Below, in pieces: positions 16,725 to 24,360 of a DNA stretch of 64,000 bases (position 1 is its first letter; every line of letters starts with the position of its first letter). The stretch comes from Hominisplanchenecus murintestinalis (lineage in GTDB: Bacteria; Bacillota; Clostridia; Lachnospirales; Lachnospiraceae). The position numbers and the translations under genes were made by a program. The stretch is taken from positions 32,481-96,480 of the forward strand of contig SRZB01000007.1 of assembly GCA_004793585.1 (NCBI GenBank). Direction: 5' to 3'. A model generated the notes under the pieces. The model saw only the letters and a program-made list of their open reading frames with translations, was not told the DNA's origin and made no database searches.

Positions 16725-18122
16725 TCAAACAGAATCTCCTTTTCCTTCTACTGAAACTCCGCCCGGCATCTTTTTAAAAATCCGCGCAAGCGCCAAAACT
16801 GCCACGGCAGCTAAAATTAACTCTGCCGTAAACTGGGCATACGTAAGCCCGTAGAGCGGAAACAGCATGTCCAGAATATACAGCGCCGGGATTTCAAAAA
16901 CGATTTTCCGCAAAATGGCAAAAACAAACGCCCAGCTCCCCATACCGCACGCCTGGAAAACTCCCACTGCCAGAAAATCAATAGCCAGGAACGGAAGCGA
17001 TAAAGAAAGACCCTGCAGGAAGCGTCCCCCATATGCGACAATCTCTTCATTTTTCATAAACAGCGACGTCCAAAAGTCCGCCCCCATATAATAAACCAGC
17101 GTGGTAGCCGCCATAAAAACGGCCGATATCTTCACTGAAAACAGCACCGCCTCTTTCATCCGCCTGCCATTTCCGCTGGCGTAATTGTAACTCACCAGAG
17201 GCATGATTCCCTGTGACAGACCCAGTGCAATATAAAGCGGCACCATGTTGATTTTCTGTGCGATTCCCATCGCCGCCACCACGTCCGAGCCATAGCCGGA
17301 AGTAAAATTATTCAGAATCGTCATTCCCGTTACATTCAGGATATTCTGTATCGCCGCGGGGATACCCACGCCGCACACCCCCAGCAGAATTTTCTTCCGG
17401 AACCCGAACATAGACGGACGGATACAGACGCTGGTACTTTTCTTCTTTACAAACAAAAACACAAAGAAATAGAGGCAGGCGAAACAGTTCGAAAGGAACG
17501 TCGCAAATCCCGCTCCCGCCGCTCCCATATCCAGTCCCCACGGAAGGATAAAAATGGGATCCAGCACAATATTCAGCAGACACCCGCTCATCGTGCCGAT
17601 GCTGGCATGAAGAGTAGCCCCCTCAGAACGCACCAGATACGCCATCACTACATTTAAGATTGCCGGGACTGCCCCGAAGCTGACCGTCCACTTTAAGTAT
17701 TCCACAGTCGCGGCTACTGTCTCCGCATCTGTACCCAGCAGTTTTAGGAACAGGCTGCTGCCCCCCGTATAAACTGCCGAAAACAAAATCCCGCACAGCA
17801 GGGCGCAGTAGAACCCGAACGCCGAGCTGCGTGCAACCGTATCATAATCTTTCTTTCCCAGAGCGCGGCTCATCATACTTGAGCTTCCCACCCCGAACAG
17901 ATTGTTTACCGCATTAAATGCCAGCAGTACGGGAGCCGCGAGCGTGACTGCTGCATTTTGTATCGGGTCGTTTACCATTCCCACAAAAAAAGTATCCGAA
18001 AGATTGTAAATCACCATCACCAGGGAGCTGATAACCGTAGGAACCGCCAGTTTCACAACCGCCGCCGGGACAGGTTTTTGTTCAAAAAGCTGTATTTTCG
18101 TCTCATCTGCCATATGCTGCAT
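16725..18122 (-). CDS. MATE-family efflux transporter
   Basis: The 465-residue protein has about twelve membrane segments and belongs to the MATE (NorM/DinF-like) exporters that expel cationic drugs or metabolites using Na+ or H+. PVPAAVVKLAVPTVISSLVMVIYNLSDTFFVG near the start and the internal duplicate GVGIPAAIQNILNVTGMTILN are typical of the two bundles. The start at 18122 follows AAGGAAGG by 4 bases; an ATG 9 bases further in is an alternative. It appears to be monocistronic. The substrate cannot be predicted. Confidence 0.92.
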   Translation of the reverse strand: MQHMADETKIQLFEQKPVPAAVVKLAVPTVISSLVMVIYNLSDTFFVGMVNDPIQNAAVTLAAPVLLAFNAVNNLFGVGSSSMMSRALGKKDYDTVARSSAFGFYCALLCGILFSAVYTGGSSLFLKLLGTDAETVAATVEYLKWTVSFGAVPAILNVVMAYLVRSEGATLHASIGTMSGCLLNIVLDPIFILPWGLDMGAAGAGFATFLSNCFACLYFFVFLFVKKKSTSVCIRPSMFGFRKKILLGVCGVGIPAAIQNILNVTGMTILNNFTSGYGSDVVAAMGIAQKINMVPLYIALGLSQGIMPLVSYNYASGNGRRMKEAVLFSVKISAVFMAATTLVYYMGADFWTSLFMKNEEIVAYGGRFLQGLSLSLPFLAIDFLAVGVFQACGMGSWAFVFAILRKIVFEIPALYILDMLFPLYGLTYAQFTAELILAAVAVLALARIFKKMPGGVSVEGKGDSV

Positions 18123-18199
18123 ACATCCTTCCTTTATATTGAAAATTTCAAATTTTTTTAAGTATAGCATATCTGCATACTGTTTTATATACTTTTCTT

Positions 18200-18246
18200 G
18201 GATACGCGTAACAGTTCAGCCTTCGGCTTTACTGTTACGGATACGC
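18200..18246 (+). repeat. 31-bp palindrome flanked by 8-bp direct repeats (dispersed repeat, copy 3)
   Basis: Bases 18208-18238 start GTAACAGTTCAGCC and end CTGTTAC, matching only the first hairpin of the repeats at 776 and 4596. The palindrome is bounded on both sides by the direct repeat GGATACGC (18200-18207 and 18239-18246), which looks like a target-site duplication. Confidence 0.75.
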
Positions 18247-18266
18247 ACATAGATTAAATTTAAATA

Positions 18267-18295
18267 TTGACAAAGCAAACCGAAACGTGTAGATT
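18267..18295 (+). promoter_or_regulatory. Sigma-A promoter of the M-box/mgtE transcript
   Basis: TTGACA (18267-18272), 17-base spacer, TAGATT (18290-18295), placed just before the riboswitch. Confidence 0.8.
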
Positions 18296-18307
18296 AGATA
18301 TAGATAT

Positions 18308-18514
18308 CGTAAACAATATCGTTGATTCGGTAGGTGAGGCTACCGCAGGGATATGGACTGCTGCCGCGAAGCTGTGGAGACACAACGAGAAGGTCAGCAG
18401 GTGACGTCGTAGAAGGCGTTACCTAATGCAGTTTCACGCCCTGTGATGCTAAAGCTTGAACGGTCTGCGGATTTTTTTATGCGCACCACTGTTCAGGCAG
18501 TGGTTTTTTATTTG
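18308..18514 (+). promoter_or_regulatory. M-box (ykoK) magnesium riboswitch with terminator
   Basis: The sequence contains the conserved M-box blocks in order: GGTAGGTGAGGCTACC, a GGATATGGACTGCTGCC-like core, GGTGACGTCG, TTACCTAATGCAG and the 3' GATGCTAAAGC. The expression platform ends in ACCACTG/CAGTGGT (18485-18504) with a T-run. High Mg2+ should favour termination. It precedes mgtE, the usual target of this riboswitch. Confidence 0.93.
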
Positions 18515-18548
18515 ACTTTTTAAAAATTCTTTGAAAGGAGGCAGTTTT

Positions 18549-18632
18549 ATGGACGCAGACAGTTGCAGTAGCGGCACGGCAAAGGTTCCTTTATGCGGCA
18601 GATGTACACCTATGTGTCCGTTTGGCTGCTGA
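18549..18632 (+). CDS. 27-residue Cys-rich peptide ORF between M-box and mgtE
   Basis: The ORF starts with ATG 8 bases after an AAAGGAGG site, better than most genes here. The predicted peptide has five Cys (residues 6, 16, 19, 23 and 27), a CGRCTPMCPFGC end and no signal peptide or membrane segment. It is downstream of the riboswitch terminator and 101 bases ahead of mgtE, so it would be expressed only when Mg2+ is low. It could be a leader peptide, a metal-binding microprotein or a chance ORF. I know of no matching family. Confidence 0.6.
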   Translation: MDADSCSSGTAKVPLCGRCTPMCPFGC

Positions 18633-18733
18633 TTTCTCTATACGGTTCTTTTGTTGTGTCTTTACTCACTATCTGTACTTTTCCGTTTTTCCGGTAAAGT
18701 ATATACAGAAAATATAAATAGGAGGAAAGACCA

Positions 18734-20092
18734 ATGACCGATGCTTTTGAAACCCTCAAAAAAAGTATCAAATCGCTGGCAGAGGAGAAGAAGTATGCAA
18801 CGCTCCGTGATATCCTCACTACAATGAACGCCGCTGATGTGGCTTCTCTGTTTGAAGATATTCCTGAGGAAACAGTTCCTCTTCTATACCGCCTGCTCCC
18901 TAAGGAGCTTGCTGCCGATACTTTTGTTGAAATGGAACCCGACACACAGCATATGCTGATTAAAGGGTTCTCCGATAACGAACTGAAAGAAGTCGTAGAT
19001 GAGCTCTACGTCGATGATGCCGTTGACCTCGTAGAAGAAATGCCTGCCAATGTAGTAAAGCGCATTCTTATCCAGGCAGACGCAGAAAAGCGCAAGATGA
19101 TTAATACCATCCTGCAGTACCCTGACGACTCTGCCGGCAGCATCATGACTACAGAGTTTGTAGAACTGCGCCCAAAAATGACCGCGGAAGAAGCCATCCT
19201 GCATCTCCGCCGCAGCGGCATTAATAAGGAGACGATTAACAACTGCTATATCTGCGCAAAAGGCAGGCAGCTTATGGGCGTCGTGACTATCCGCGACTTG
19301 ATTATGGCAAGTTCTGAAGAAACGATGGAAGATTTGATGGAAGAAAATATCATTTCCGTATCTACCCTGGAGGATCAGGAGACCGTTGCCCGGCAGTTCT
19401 CCAAGTATGGATTCCTGGCTATGCCCGTGGTTGACCGTGAAGAACGTCTGGTGGGCATTGTCACTATTGACGATGTGCTGGACGTCATGGAAGAGGAAAC
19501 CACCGAAGATATTGAAAAGATGGCGGCTATCGTCCCGGCAGATAAACCATACCTGAAACAGACCACCTTCGACCTCTGGAAAAGCCGTATGCCCTGGCTG
19601 CTGCTCCTGATGATTTCCGCGACTTTTACCGGATTTATCATTACCAGCTTCGAAGACGCCCTGTCAAAATATGTTGTCCTGACTGCCTACATCCCCATGC
19701 TGATGGATACCGGGGGAAACTCAGGAAGCCAGGCATCCGTGACCGTAATCCGCGGAATTTCTTTGAAAGAAGTAGAGTTCCGTGATATTTTCCGCGTCAT
19801 CTGGAAGGAAGTCCGTGTAGCCTTACTCTGTGGCCTTACTCTCGCTGTGTGCAATTTCGGAAAACTGCTGCTGGTCGACCACCTGACGATACTGGTGGCA
19901 TTCACCATCTGCCTGACGCTGTTTGTCACAATCTTCTGCGCAAAGGTTGTAGGCTGTACCCTGCCGCTGATTGCATCCCGGCTCGGATTCGACCCGGCTG
20001 TTATGGCAAGCCCGTTTATCACCACGATTGTAGATGCGATCTCACTGCTGGTTTACTTCCAGTTTGCCACACGCCTGCTGGGATTGGGGTAA
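18734..20092 (+). CDS. mgtE: Magnesium transporter MgtE
   Basis: The 452-residue Mg2+ channel has the full MgtE layout: an N-terminal helical domain (residues 1-130) with DVASLFEDIPEE and the YVDDAVDLVEEMP segment, a CBS pair (131-255) containing DDSAGSIMTTEFV and YGFLAMPVVDREERLVGIVTIDDV, a plug helix, and five C-terminal membrane helices with MDTGGNSGSQ at the pore. The N domain and CBS pair close the channel at high Mg2+. AGGAGG sits 9 bases before the ATG. Transcription is under the upstream M-box, giving control at both RNA and protein level. Confidence 0.97.
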   Translation: MTDAFETLKKSIKSLAEEKKYATLRDILTTMNAADVASLFEDIPEETVPLLYRLLPKELAADTFVEMEPDTQHMLIKGFSDNELKEVVDELYVDDAVDLVEEMPANVVKRILIQADAEKRKMINTILQYPDDSAGSIMTTEFVELRPKMTAEEAILHLRRSGINKETINNCYICAKGRQLMGVVTIRDLIMASSEETMEDLMEENIISVSTLEDQETVARQFSKYGFLAMPVVDREERLVGIVTIDDVLDVMEEETTEDIEKMAAIVPADKPYLKQTTFDLWKSRMPWLLLLMISATFTGFIITSFEDALSKYVVLTAYIPMLMDTGGNSGSQASVTVIRGISLKEVEFRDIFRVIWKEVRVALLCGLTLAVCNFGKLLLVDHLTILVAFTICLTLFVTIFCAKVVGCTLPLIASRLGFDPAVMASPFITTIVDAISLLVYFQFATRLLGLG

Positions 20093-20099
20093 ATGCCTC

Positions 20100-20128
20100 T
20101 GGACAGCAGACCTCCAAAGTGTTATGAT
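20100..20128 (+). promoter_or_regulatory. Candidate promoter of the VanZ-like gene
   Basis: TGGACA (20100-20105), 17-base spacer, TATGAT (20123-20128), between mgtE and the next gene, so the latter may be expressed independently of the Mg2+ switch. Confidence 0.6.
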
Positions 20129-20169
20129 AGGCTGACCCTGGACACTCTCTTAAAAGGAGGTACAAATTT

Positions 20170-21264
20170 ATGATTCGAAGTTTATTAAAGCCGTTGTCGT
20201 TTCTTCCGGCGCTGCTGCTTATGTATATGATTTTCTCCTTTTCCGCCCAGCCGGGGGAGGTTTCCTCACAGATAAGCTACAAAGCCAGCTACAAAATCAT
20301 CGAGGCTGCCGACTACATTTTCGATGCGAACCTAGAAGAATGGCAGATTGCAGAATGGGCAGATAAAATCCATTTCATCACACGGAAACTGGCACATATG
20401 GCTGAATACTTTGCCCTTGCCGTGGCTGTGGCTTTCCCACTTTATGTATACGGCCTGCATGGCTTTCTGCTGATGCTGACGGCAGGTTTCATCTGCGTAG
20501 CTTTTGCCTGCGGAGACGAATATCATCAGTCCCTGGTAGCAGGGCGCAGCCCTTCCGCAAAAGATGTATGCATCGACAGCATAGGAATCTTCTTTGGAAT
20601 CCTTCTGGTGCGCATCGTCGGATGGACAGGACGGAAAACCATTTTCCGCCCGAAAAAGAATCAGAAAATGCGCGGAAAGAAAAAGCGGTTTAAAGATACT
20701 CCCGGATACGATGACGAATATCCTGACGCACCATATCCACCCCGGCCTTACAGACAGGGTGGATATCCAGCGCCTCCTTACCGGGAACCGGAAGGATATC
20801 GGCAGCCGCCTTATGCCCCGGATGGTTATGCGGACACTCCCTGGCGGCAGCCAGAGACTTATCGCGAACCGCCTTATCAGCCGCATGATAGCTGCCGTAA
20901 GCCTTCTTCTTACCGACAGCAGGAGAGCTATCATGAATCGCCCTATTCGCCGCAGAATGACTATCATGACTTACCCCGCCGGCAGCAAAACGGCTACTCA
21001 TCATCACATGGTACACAGGATGATTACTGGCAGCGTCCGGAACGGACTTATCAGGAATCAGAAGAGGAATGGCTTGACGAAGAAGCCATCGATATCGACA
21101 GCCCCCGGGATGAAACCTATTCCCCAAACTGGCAGGACCCTACACGGGCAAATGACTGGGGAATCGACGAGCAGCCGCCCCGTTCTCCACAGCCGCCGCA
21201 GACAGCGCCCCCCAAAAGGCGCAGGCGGGTTAAGAGAGAAAAGGACTGGTTTTTTGATATGTAG
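20170..21264 (+). CDS. VanZ-like membrane protein with long Pro/Tyr-rich cytosolic tail
   Basis: Residues 1-160 match the VanZ family: four to five membrane segments with FSFSAQPG, the KLAHMAEYFALAVAV helix and DEYHQSLVAGRSPSAKDVCIDSIGI. VanZ proteins alter teicoplanin or lipoglycopeptide susceptibility and envelope physiology by an unclear mechanism. Residues 165-364 are unusual: a low-complexity tail with about ten imperfect PYR/PPY/GYR-type repeats, then an acidic stretch and a basic end (PKRRRRVKREKDW). Typical VanZ proteins end near residue 170-200. AAAGGAGG precedes the ATG. It ends before the shared terminator at 21269-21299. Confidence 0.85.
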   Translation: MIRSLLKPLSFLPALLLMYMIFSFSAQPGEVSSQISYKASYKIIEAADYIFDANLEEWQIAEWADKIHFITRKLAHMAEYFALAVAVAFPLYVYGLHGFLLMLTAGFICVAFACGDEYHQSLVAGRSPSAKDVCIDSIGIFFGILLVRIVGWTGRKTIFRPKKNQKMRGKKKRFKDTPGYDDEYPDAPYPPRPYRQGGYPAPPYREPEGYRQPPYAPDGYADTPWRQPETYREPPYQPHDSCRKPSSYRQQESYHESPYSPQNDYHDLPRRQQNGYSSSHGTQDDYWQRPERTYQESEEEWLDEEAIDIDSPRDETYSPNWQDPTRANDWGIDEQPPRSPQPPQTAPPKRRRRVKREKDWFFDM

Positions 21265-21268
21265 AATA

Positions 21269-21299
21269 ATTGCCCCGATGTCTCAAGACACGGGGCAAT
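21269..21299. terminator. Bidirectional terminator
   Basis: ATTGCCCCG-x-TGTCT pairs with AGACA-CGGGGCAAT around two bases, between the convergent VanZ-like and PBECR4-like genes. Confidence 0.85.
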
Positions 21300-22003
21300 T
21301 ATGAACATTCCAACGTTGCAGCAGCCTCAGCTATTTCTTCGGGTCTTGTGATAATCTCTAAAAACTTCATTTGAATAGGCTCATCCAATTTGGCTAATAA
21401 TGCTTCATCCTTTTCATATACGCCAAGCACATCAGAGATGTATATTAATTCATGATACTGCGGATTTTCTGACAATCTGGCAAACATAGCAATGATTGTT
21501 TTCTCTGTTTTAGCTTTTATTGATGAACTGGCTTTTCGTAAGCTTCTTGCCTTATTGACATCAGTTACAAAACCAATGCACATGTTATTAGAAAGATTTT
21601 TAACAGCATAAGGAAATACCAATGTATTCGTATCTAATGCCTCCAGTAGCAACGTCTTTTTGCCGTCTTTATATAATATCTCATGAATTTTTTCAACATG
21701 ATTTCCCTTTGTTTTTAATGTGCTCCAGTTGTACTTTTGGTGCGTGCTAATATTTCCTATGTCAATTTTTCCAGAAACAGAATTTTTATAAAATTCATCA
21801 TCGCTTAAATTGCTATATAATCCTGTCATATGTTTGAAATCTGAAGCAAAAAATCTTATATCTACTTCCGTTCCATCTTCACAAACGATCCTAAATACTT
21901 TATTAATTAAGTACTTATTATAATTTCTTGCACCAGAAATTATCTGTTTTCTCAATTTAGCTTTATGTCCATTTGATAATGGATAGCCTTTTTGTTTCCC
22001 CAT
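21299..22003 (-). CDS. Putative PBECR4/BECR-fold RNase, candidate toxin with upstream RNA repeats
   Basis: The 234-residue protein has no signal peptide or membrane segment. Residues 20-160 (VDIRFFASDFKHMTGLYSNLS, DEFYKNSVSGKI, then conserved Leu-rich strands and a basic AKTEKTII stretch) resemble the PBECR4 group of Barnase-EndoU-ColicinE5/D-RelE-like nucleases; this is recognition by pattern, not a search. The start at 22003 follows AGGAGATAGA, while the upstream in-frame ATG lacks a site. It is preceded by an intrinsic terminator, two 84-bp repeats and a consensus promoter, the order found in type III toxin-antitoxin loci. It does not resemble ToxN, CptN or TenpN in the motifs I know. AT-rich composition sets it apart from its neighbours. 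Confidence 0.6.
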   Translation of the reverse strand: MGKQKGYPLSNGHKAKLRKQIISGARNYNKYLINKVFRIVCEDGTEVDIRFFASDFKHMTGLYSNLSDDEFYKNSVSGKIDIGNISTHQKYNWSTLKTKGNHVEKIHEILYKDGKKTLLLEALDTNTLVFPYAVKNLSNNMCIGFVTDVNKARSLRKASSSIKAKTEKTIIAMFARLSENPQYHELIYISDVLGVYEKDEALLAKLDEPIQMKFLEIITRPEEIAEAAATLECS

Positions 22004-22029
22004 TCTATCTCCTATGTATTTTGTAATAA

Positions 22030-22067
22030 GATAAAACAAAAGCAGGAGAATTTAAATATCTCCTGCT
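22030..22067 (-). terminator. Terminator between repeat RNA and the putative toxin gene
   Basis: AGCAGGAGA (22041-22049) pairs perfectly with TCTCCTGCT (22059-22067) around 9 bases, with TTTGTTTTATC following on the minus strand. It would end a short RNA, with read-through into the nuclease gene. Confidence 0.85.
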
Positions 22068-22282
22068 CTTAACTGCAAGTTTCCTGCTGGTTGTCAGCCT
22101 CGCATTGCCTATAGCAATGCAAAAACGGATTTGGACTTTTAACAACTTCCAATTGTTCACAACTTCACTGCTGGTTGTCAGCCTCACATCACCTATAGCA
22201 ATGTAAAAACGGATTTGGACTTTTATCGACTTCCAATTGTCTACAACTTATAATGCTTGCACATCAGAACATCTCTATTCTT
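22033..22282 (-). ncRNA. Candidate repeat-containing small RNA, possible antitoxin
   Basis: A transcript of about 250 nt is bounded by the promoter at 22289-22317 and the terminator at 22030-22067. It contains two 84-nt repeats, each with a hairpin around CTATAGG. No convincing protein is encoded. Between copies the hairpin pairs change together (GCATTG/CAATGC in one, ACATTG/TGATGT in the other), which supports an RNA with conserved structure. GTTGT at the start of each repeat can also pair with ACAAC near its end. Confidence 0.6.
22080..22247 (-). repeat. Two 84-bp direct tandem repeats
   Basis: Unit 1 is 22164-22247 and unit 2 is 22080-22163 on the minus strand, each starting GTTGT and sharing AAAAGTCCAAATCCGTTTTT and GAGGCTGACAACCAGCAG. 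Differences cluster in the first 28 bases and at paired hairpin positions. Confidence 0.95.
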
Positions 22283-22288
22283 AGTATC

Positions 22289-22317
22289 AGTATATACAGA
22301 TAAACATCATTTGTCAA
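22289..22317 (-). promoter_or_regulatory. Consensus sigma-A promoter of the repeat RNA
   Basis: On the minus strand TTGACA (22312-22317), 17-base spacer and TATACT (22289-22294), starting only 11 bases after the ABC permease stop. The -10 region shares CTGTATATACTG with the GntR-ABC operon promoter at 24201-24241. Confidence 0.85.
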
Positions 22318-22328
22318 CATCAAGCCTT

Positions 22329-22961
22329 CTATAATTCTCTCTGCTCATAGAACTTCACAGACAGCATCCACGAAATCCCAAAAAGCAGCAGCATCCCTGC
22401 AATCGCTATGGGTACTATCAGGCTTCCAAAATACGCAAGCCACCGTGCAAGTTCCGCCTGGAACTCTGAAAAAATACCAAAAATCAAGGCTATTGCAAAA
22501 ATCTCGACATAGTAAACAATACGTCCCTTCTCAGCGCCCATTTTAAACACTGGGGGCAGCATAATACTTGGTATAAAAAGACCAGCTAACGGAACCGTAC
22601 TAACAACGAAAAGATATTCTTTTATACTCATTTCTCCGCCTGGAAACAGAACACTTTTTATCACTCCTGCCGCTGCAAGTATAACAACTGCTGCCAACAG
22701 ATAGAACAGCGTAATTAAATATTTTGCCGAAACAATCTGCTTCCGGCTATAAGGAAACGCTTCTGCATATACGTACCATTTGCTTCTTTCGTCATAGGAA
22801 ATCAGGCTCATTGGTATGATTCCCGTAAGCACCACCGGGTAAAACATCATAAATTCATTTCCCGATATTACAAAAACCGCTCCAAATATACATACCAGCA
22901 CCAAGTACATACGGCAATATTTATTTATCATATAAGACTCTTTCAAAAGCAGCCCTTTCAT
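22329..22961 (-). CDS. ABC-2 type transporter permease
   Basis: The 210-residue protein has six hydrophobic segments and resembles ABC-2 permeases of the small exporter group found with GntR-linked operons (for example Pmt-like and Ytr-like systems). The pattern NKYCRMYLVLVCIFGAVFV and SYDERSKWYVYAEAFPYSRKQIVSAKY is characteristic of that group. AAAGGAGG precedes the ATG. It lies 2 bases behind its ATPase gene. The substrate is unknown; a peptide or lipid-active compound is the usual guess. Confidence 0.85.
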   Translation of the reverse strand: MKGLLLKESYMINKYCRMYLVLVCIFGAVFVISGNEFMMFYPVVLTGIIPMSLISYDERSKWYVYAEAFPYSRKQIVSAKYLITLFYLLAAVVILAAAGVIKSVLFPGGEMSIKEYLFVVSTVPLAGLFIPSIMLPPVFKMGAEKGRIVYYVEIFAIALIFGIFSEFQAELARWLAYFGSLIVPIAIAGMLLLFGISWMLSVKFYEQREL

Positions 22962-22963
22962 AA

Positions 22964-23806
22964 TTATTTCCCCTCCTTTACCATAAACACAAACAATTCT
23001 TCTATGCCTATCGGACTAACATCCATTCCCACAGGAACCGCATTACGCTTCACAATCGCCTCTGCCCCATATGCCGTCTCTTTCTTTCCTTTCACCGCAG
23101 ATGCGTCCAGCTCCCTCAAAGTCTCCGGAGCACAATGGATAATCCCGAATTCTTCTAAAAGAGCATCCTTTTCTTCACAGAGCAGCAGCTTCCCCTTATG
23201 TAAAAATGCAATGTAGTCGCAAAGCTTCTCCAAATCACTTACAATATGGGAAGAAATCAAAATAGAATGTCCCTCATCCCTGGTGAATTCATTCAACATC
23301 TCCACCACCTCGTCGCGCACTACCGGGTCGAGTCCGCTGGTCGCCTCATCCAAAATCAGCAGCTTCGGATCATGGGACATAGCCACTGCTATCCCAAGTT
23401 TCATCTTCATTCCCCTCGAAAAATCCTTAAACTCTTTATCCATCGGAACAGAAAATTTCCTAAGATAATCTTCATATGCCTTATTGTCCCAGTTCCTATA
23501 AGTATTCCGCATGATTTTTCCCACCTGTTTCCCGGTCAGGCACTCAGGAAATCCCACGTCATCCAATACAATGCCCACATCTTCTTTCATCAATTGCACA
23601 TTTTTCCTATTGTCCTTTCCCATAATGGTAATCGTACCCGCATCTCTTCGGATTGTATTTAAAATCAATTTAATCGTCGTACTCTTTCCTGCCCCATTTT
23701 CCCCAATAAGCCCCATAATGCACCCGCTCGGCAATACTAAATCCAAAGAATCCAGGCGAAAATCCCTGTACGCTTTCGTCAGTCCCTTGATTTCTAATGC
23801 ATTCAT
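22964..23806 (-). CDS. ABC transporter ATP-binding protein
   Basis: The 280-residue ATPase drives the adjacent permease. It contains Walker A GENGAGKST (residues 35-43), the signature-like FSRGMKMKLGIAVAMSHDP, Walker B LLILDEATSGLDP and the switch His in ISSHIVSDLEKLCD. The signature is FSRGM rather than LSGGQ, common in this YtrB/PmtA-like subfamily. GGAGG precedes the ATG. It sits between gntR (3-base gap) and the permease (2-base gap), so the three genes form one operon. Confidence 0.93.
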   Translation of the reverse strand: MNALEIKGLTKAYRDFRLDSLDLVLPSGCIMGLIGENGAGKSTTIKLILNTIRRDAGTITIMGKDNRKNVQLMKEDVGIVLDDVGFPECLTGKQVGKIMRNTYRNWDNKAYEDYLRKFSVPMDKEFKDFSRGMKMKLGIAVAMSHDPKLLILDEATSGLDPVVRDEVVEMLNEFTRDEGHSILISSHIVSDLEKLCDYIAFLHKGKLLLCEEKDALLEEFGIIHCAPETLRELDASAVKGKKETAYGAEAIVKRNAVPVGMDVSPIGIEELFVFMVKEGK

Positions 23807-23809
23807 CCT

Positions 23810-24181
23810 TTATTCCTCCCAGTTCATCATAAACATTTCAACAACTTCTTCTTTGCTCAGACCGCAGGATACCGCAAGCTGCGCAATCTTCTGCATATAT
23901 TCCTCTATCTTTTTCAGGCTCTCCTCACGAAGCAATTCCACATTTTTCGGTGCTACAAAACACCCTTTCGCCGGAAGCGTATAGATAAATCCTTCTCTTT
24001 CCAGCTCATCATACGCCCGCTTCGTAGTAATCACGCTGATGCGCAAATCTTTCGCCAGATTTCGAATAGATGGCAGCGCCTCATCTTCCTTAAGTTCCCC
24101 ATTTATTATCTGTGCTTTAATCTGGGAATAAATCTGATCATAAATCGGCGCGCCCCGCTTATTATCAATAAAAACGTTCAT
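23810..24181 (-). CDS. GntR-family regulator, YtrA type
   Basis: The 123-residue protein has an N-terminal winged helix (residues 10-75; PIYDQIYSQIKAQI, LPSIRNLAKDLRISVITTKRAYDELEREGFIYTLPAKGCFV) and a short helical dimerisation end, the form of YtrA-subfamily regulators linked to ABC transporters. It likely represses its own operon from the inverted repeat overlapping the -10 at 24201-24223. AAGGAGAGAG precedes the ATG. Envelope stress or a transported compound is the probable inducer, by analogy. Confidence 0.92.
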   Translation of the reverse strand: MNVFIDNKRGAPIYDQIYSQIKAQIINGELKEDEALPSIRNLAKDLRISVITTKRAYDELEREGFIYTLPAKGCFVAPKNVELLREESLKKIEEYMQKIAQLAVSCGLSKEEVVEMFMMNWEE

Positions 24182-24200
24182 CTACTCTCTCCTTTTCTAT

Positions 24201-24241
24201 CTGTATATTAACAGTATATACAGCAGATACAGTTTTGTCAA
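24201..24241 (-). promoter_or_regulatory. Promoter and operator of the GntR-ABC operon
   Basis: Minus-strand TTGACA (24236-24241), 17-base spacer, TATACT (24213-24218). The perfect inverted repeat CTGTATAT-7-ATATACAG (24201-24223) overlaps the -10, an expected position for autorepression. Confidence 0.85.
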
Positions 24242-24309
24242 TTACTTTTTGAAAATTCTTTACACACACCTGTATGAATGCCTTTTTTCTATAAGCAGCT
24301 GATATTCGA

Positions 24310-24338
24310 TTGACACATTTGGCTCTATTTCGTATATT
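24310..24338 (+). promoter_or_regulatory. Promoter ahead of the HD-domain remnant
   Basis: TTGACA (24310-24315), 17-base spacer, TATATT (24333-24338). The remnant ORF starts 22 bases later without a ribosome site, so an original leader and N-terminus were probably deleted. Confidence 0.65.
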
Positions 24339-24360
24339 AAATTTATAAATTTGACATCAT

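Noticed and set aside
22005..22187. 60-codon reading frame across the 84-bp repeats
   Set aside because: It has no ribosome site, runs through the terminator stem and shows no protein-like composition.
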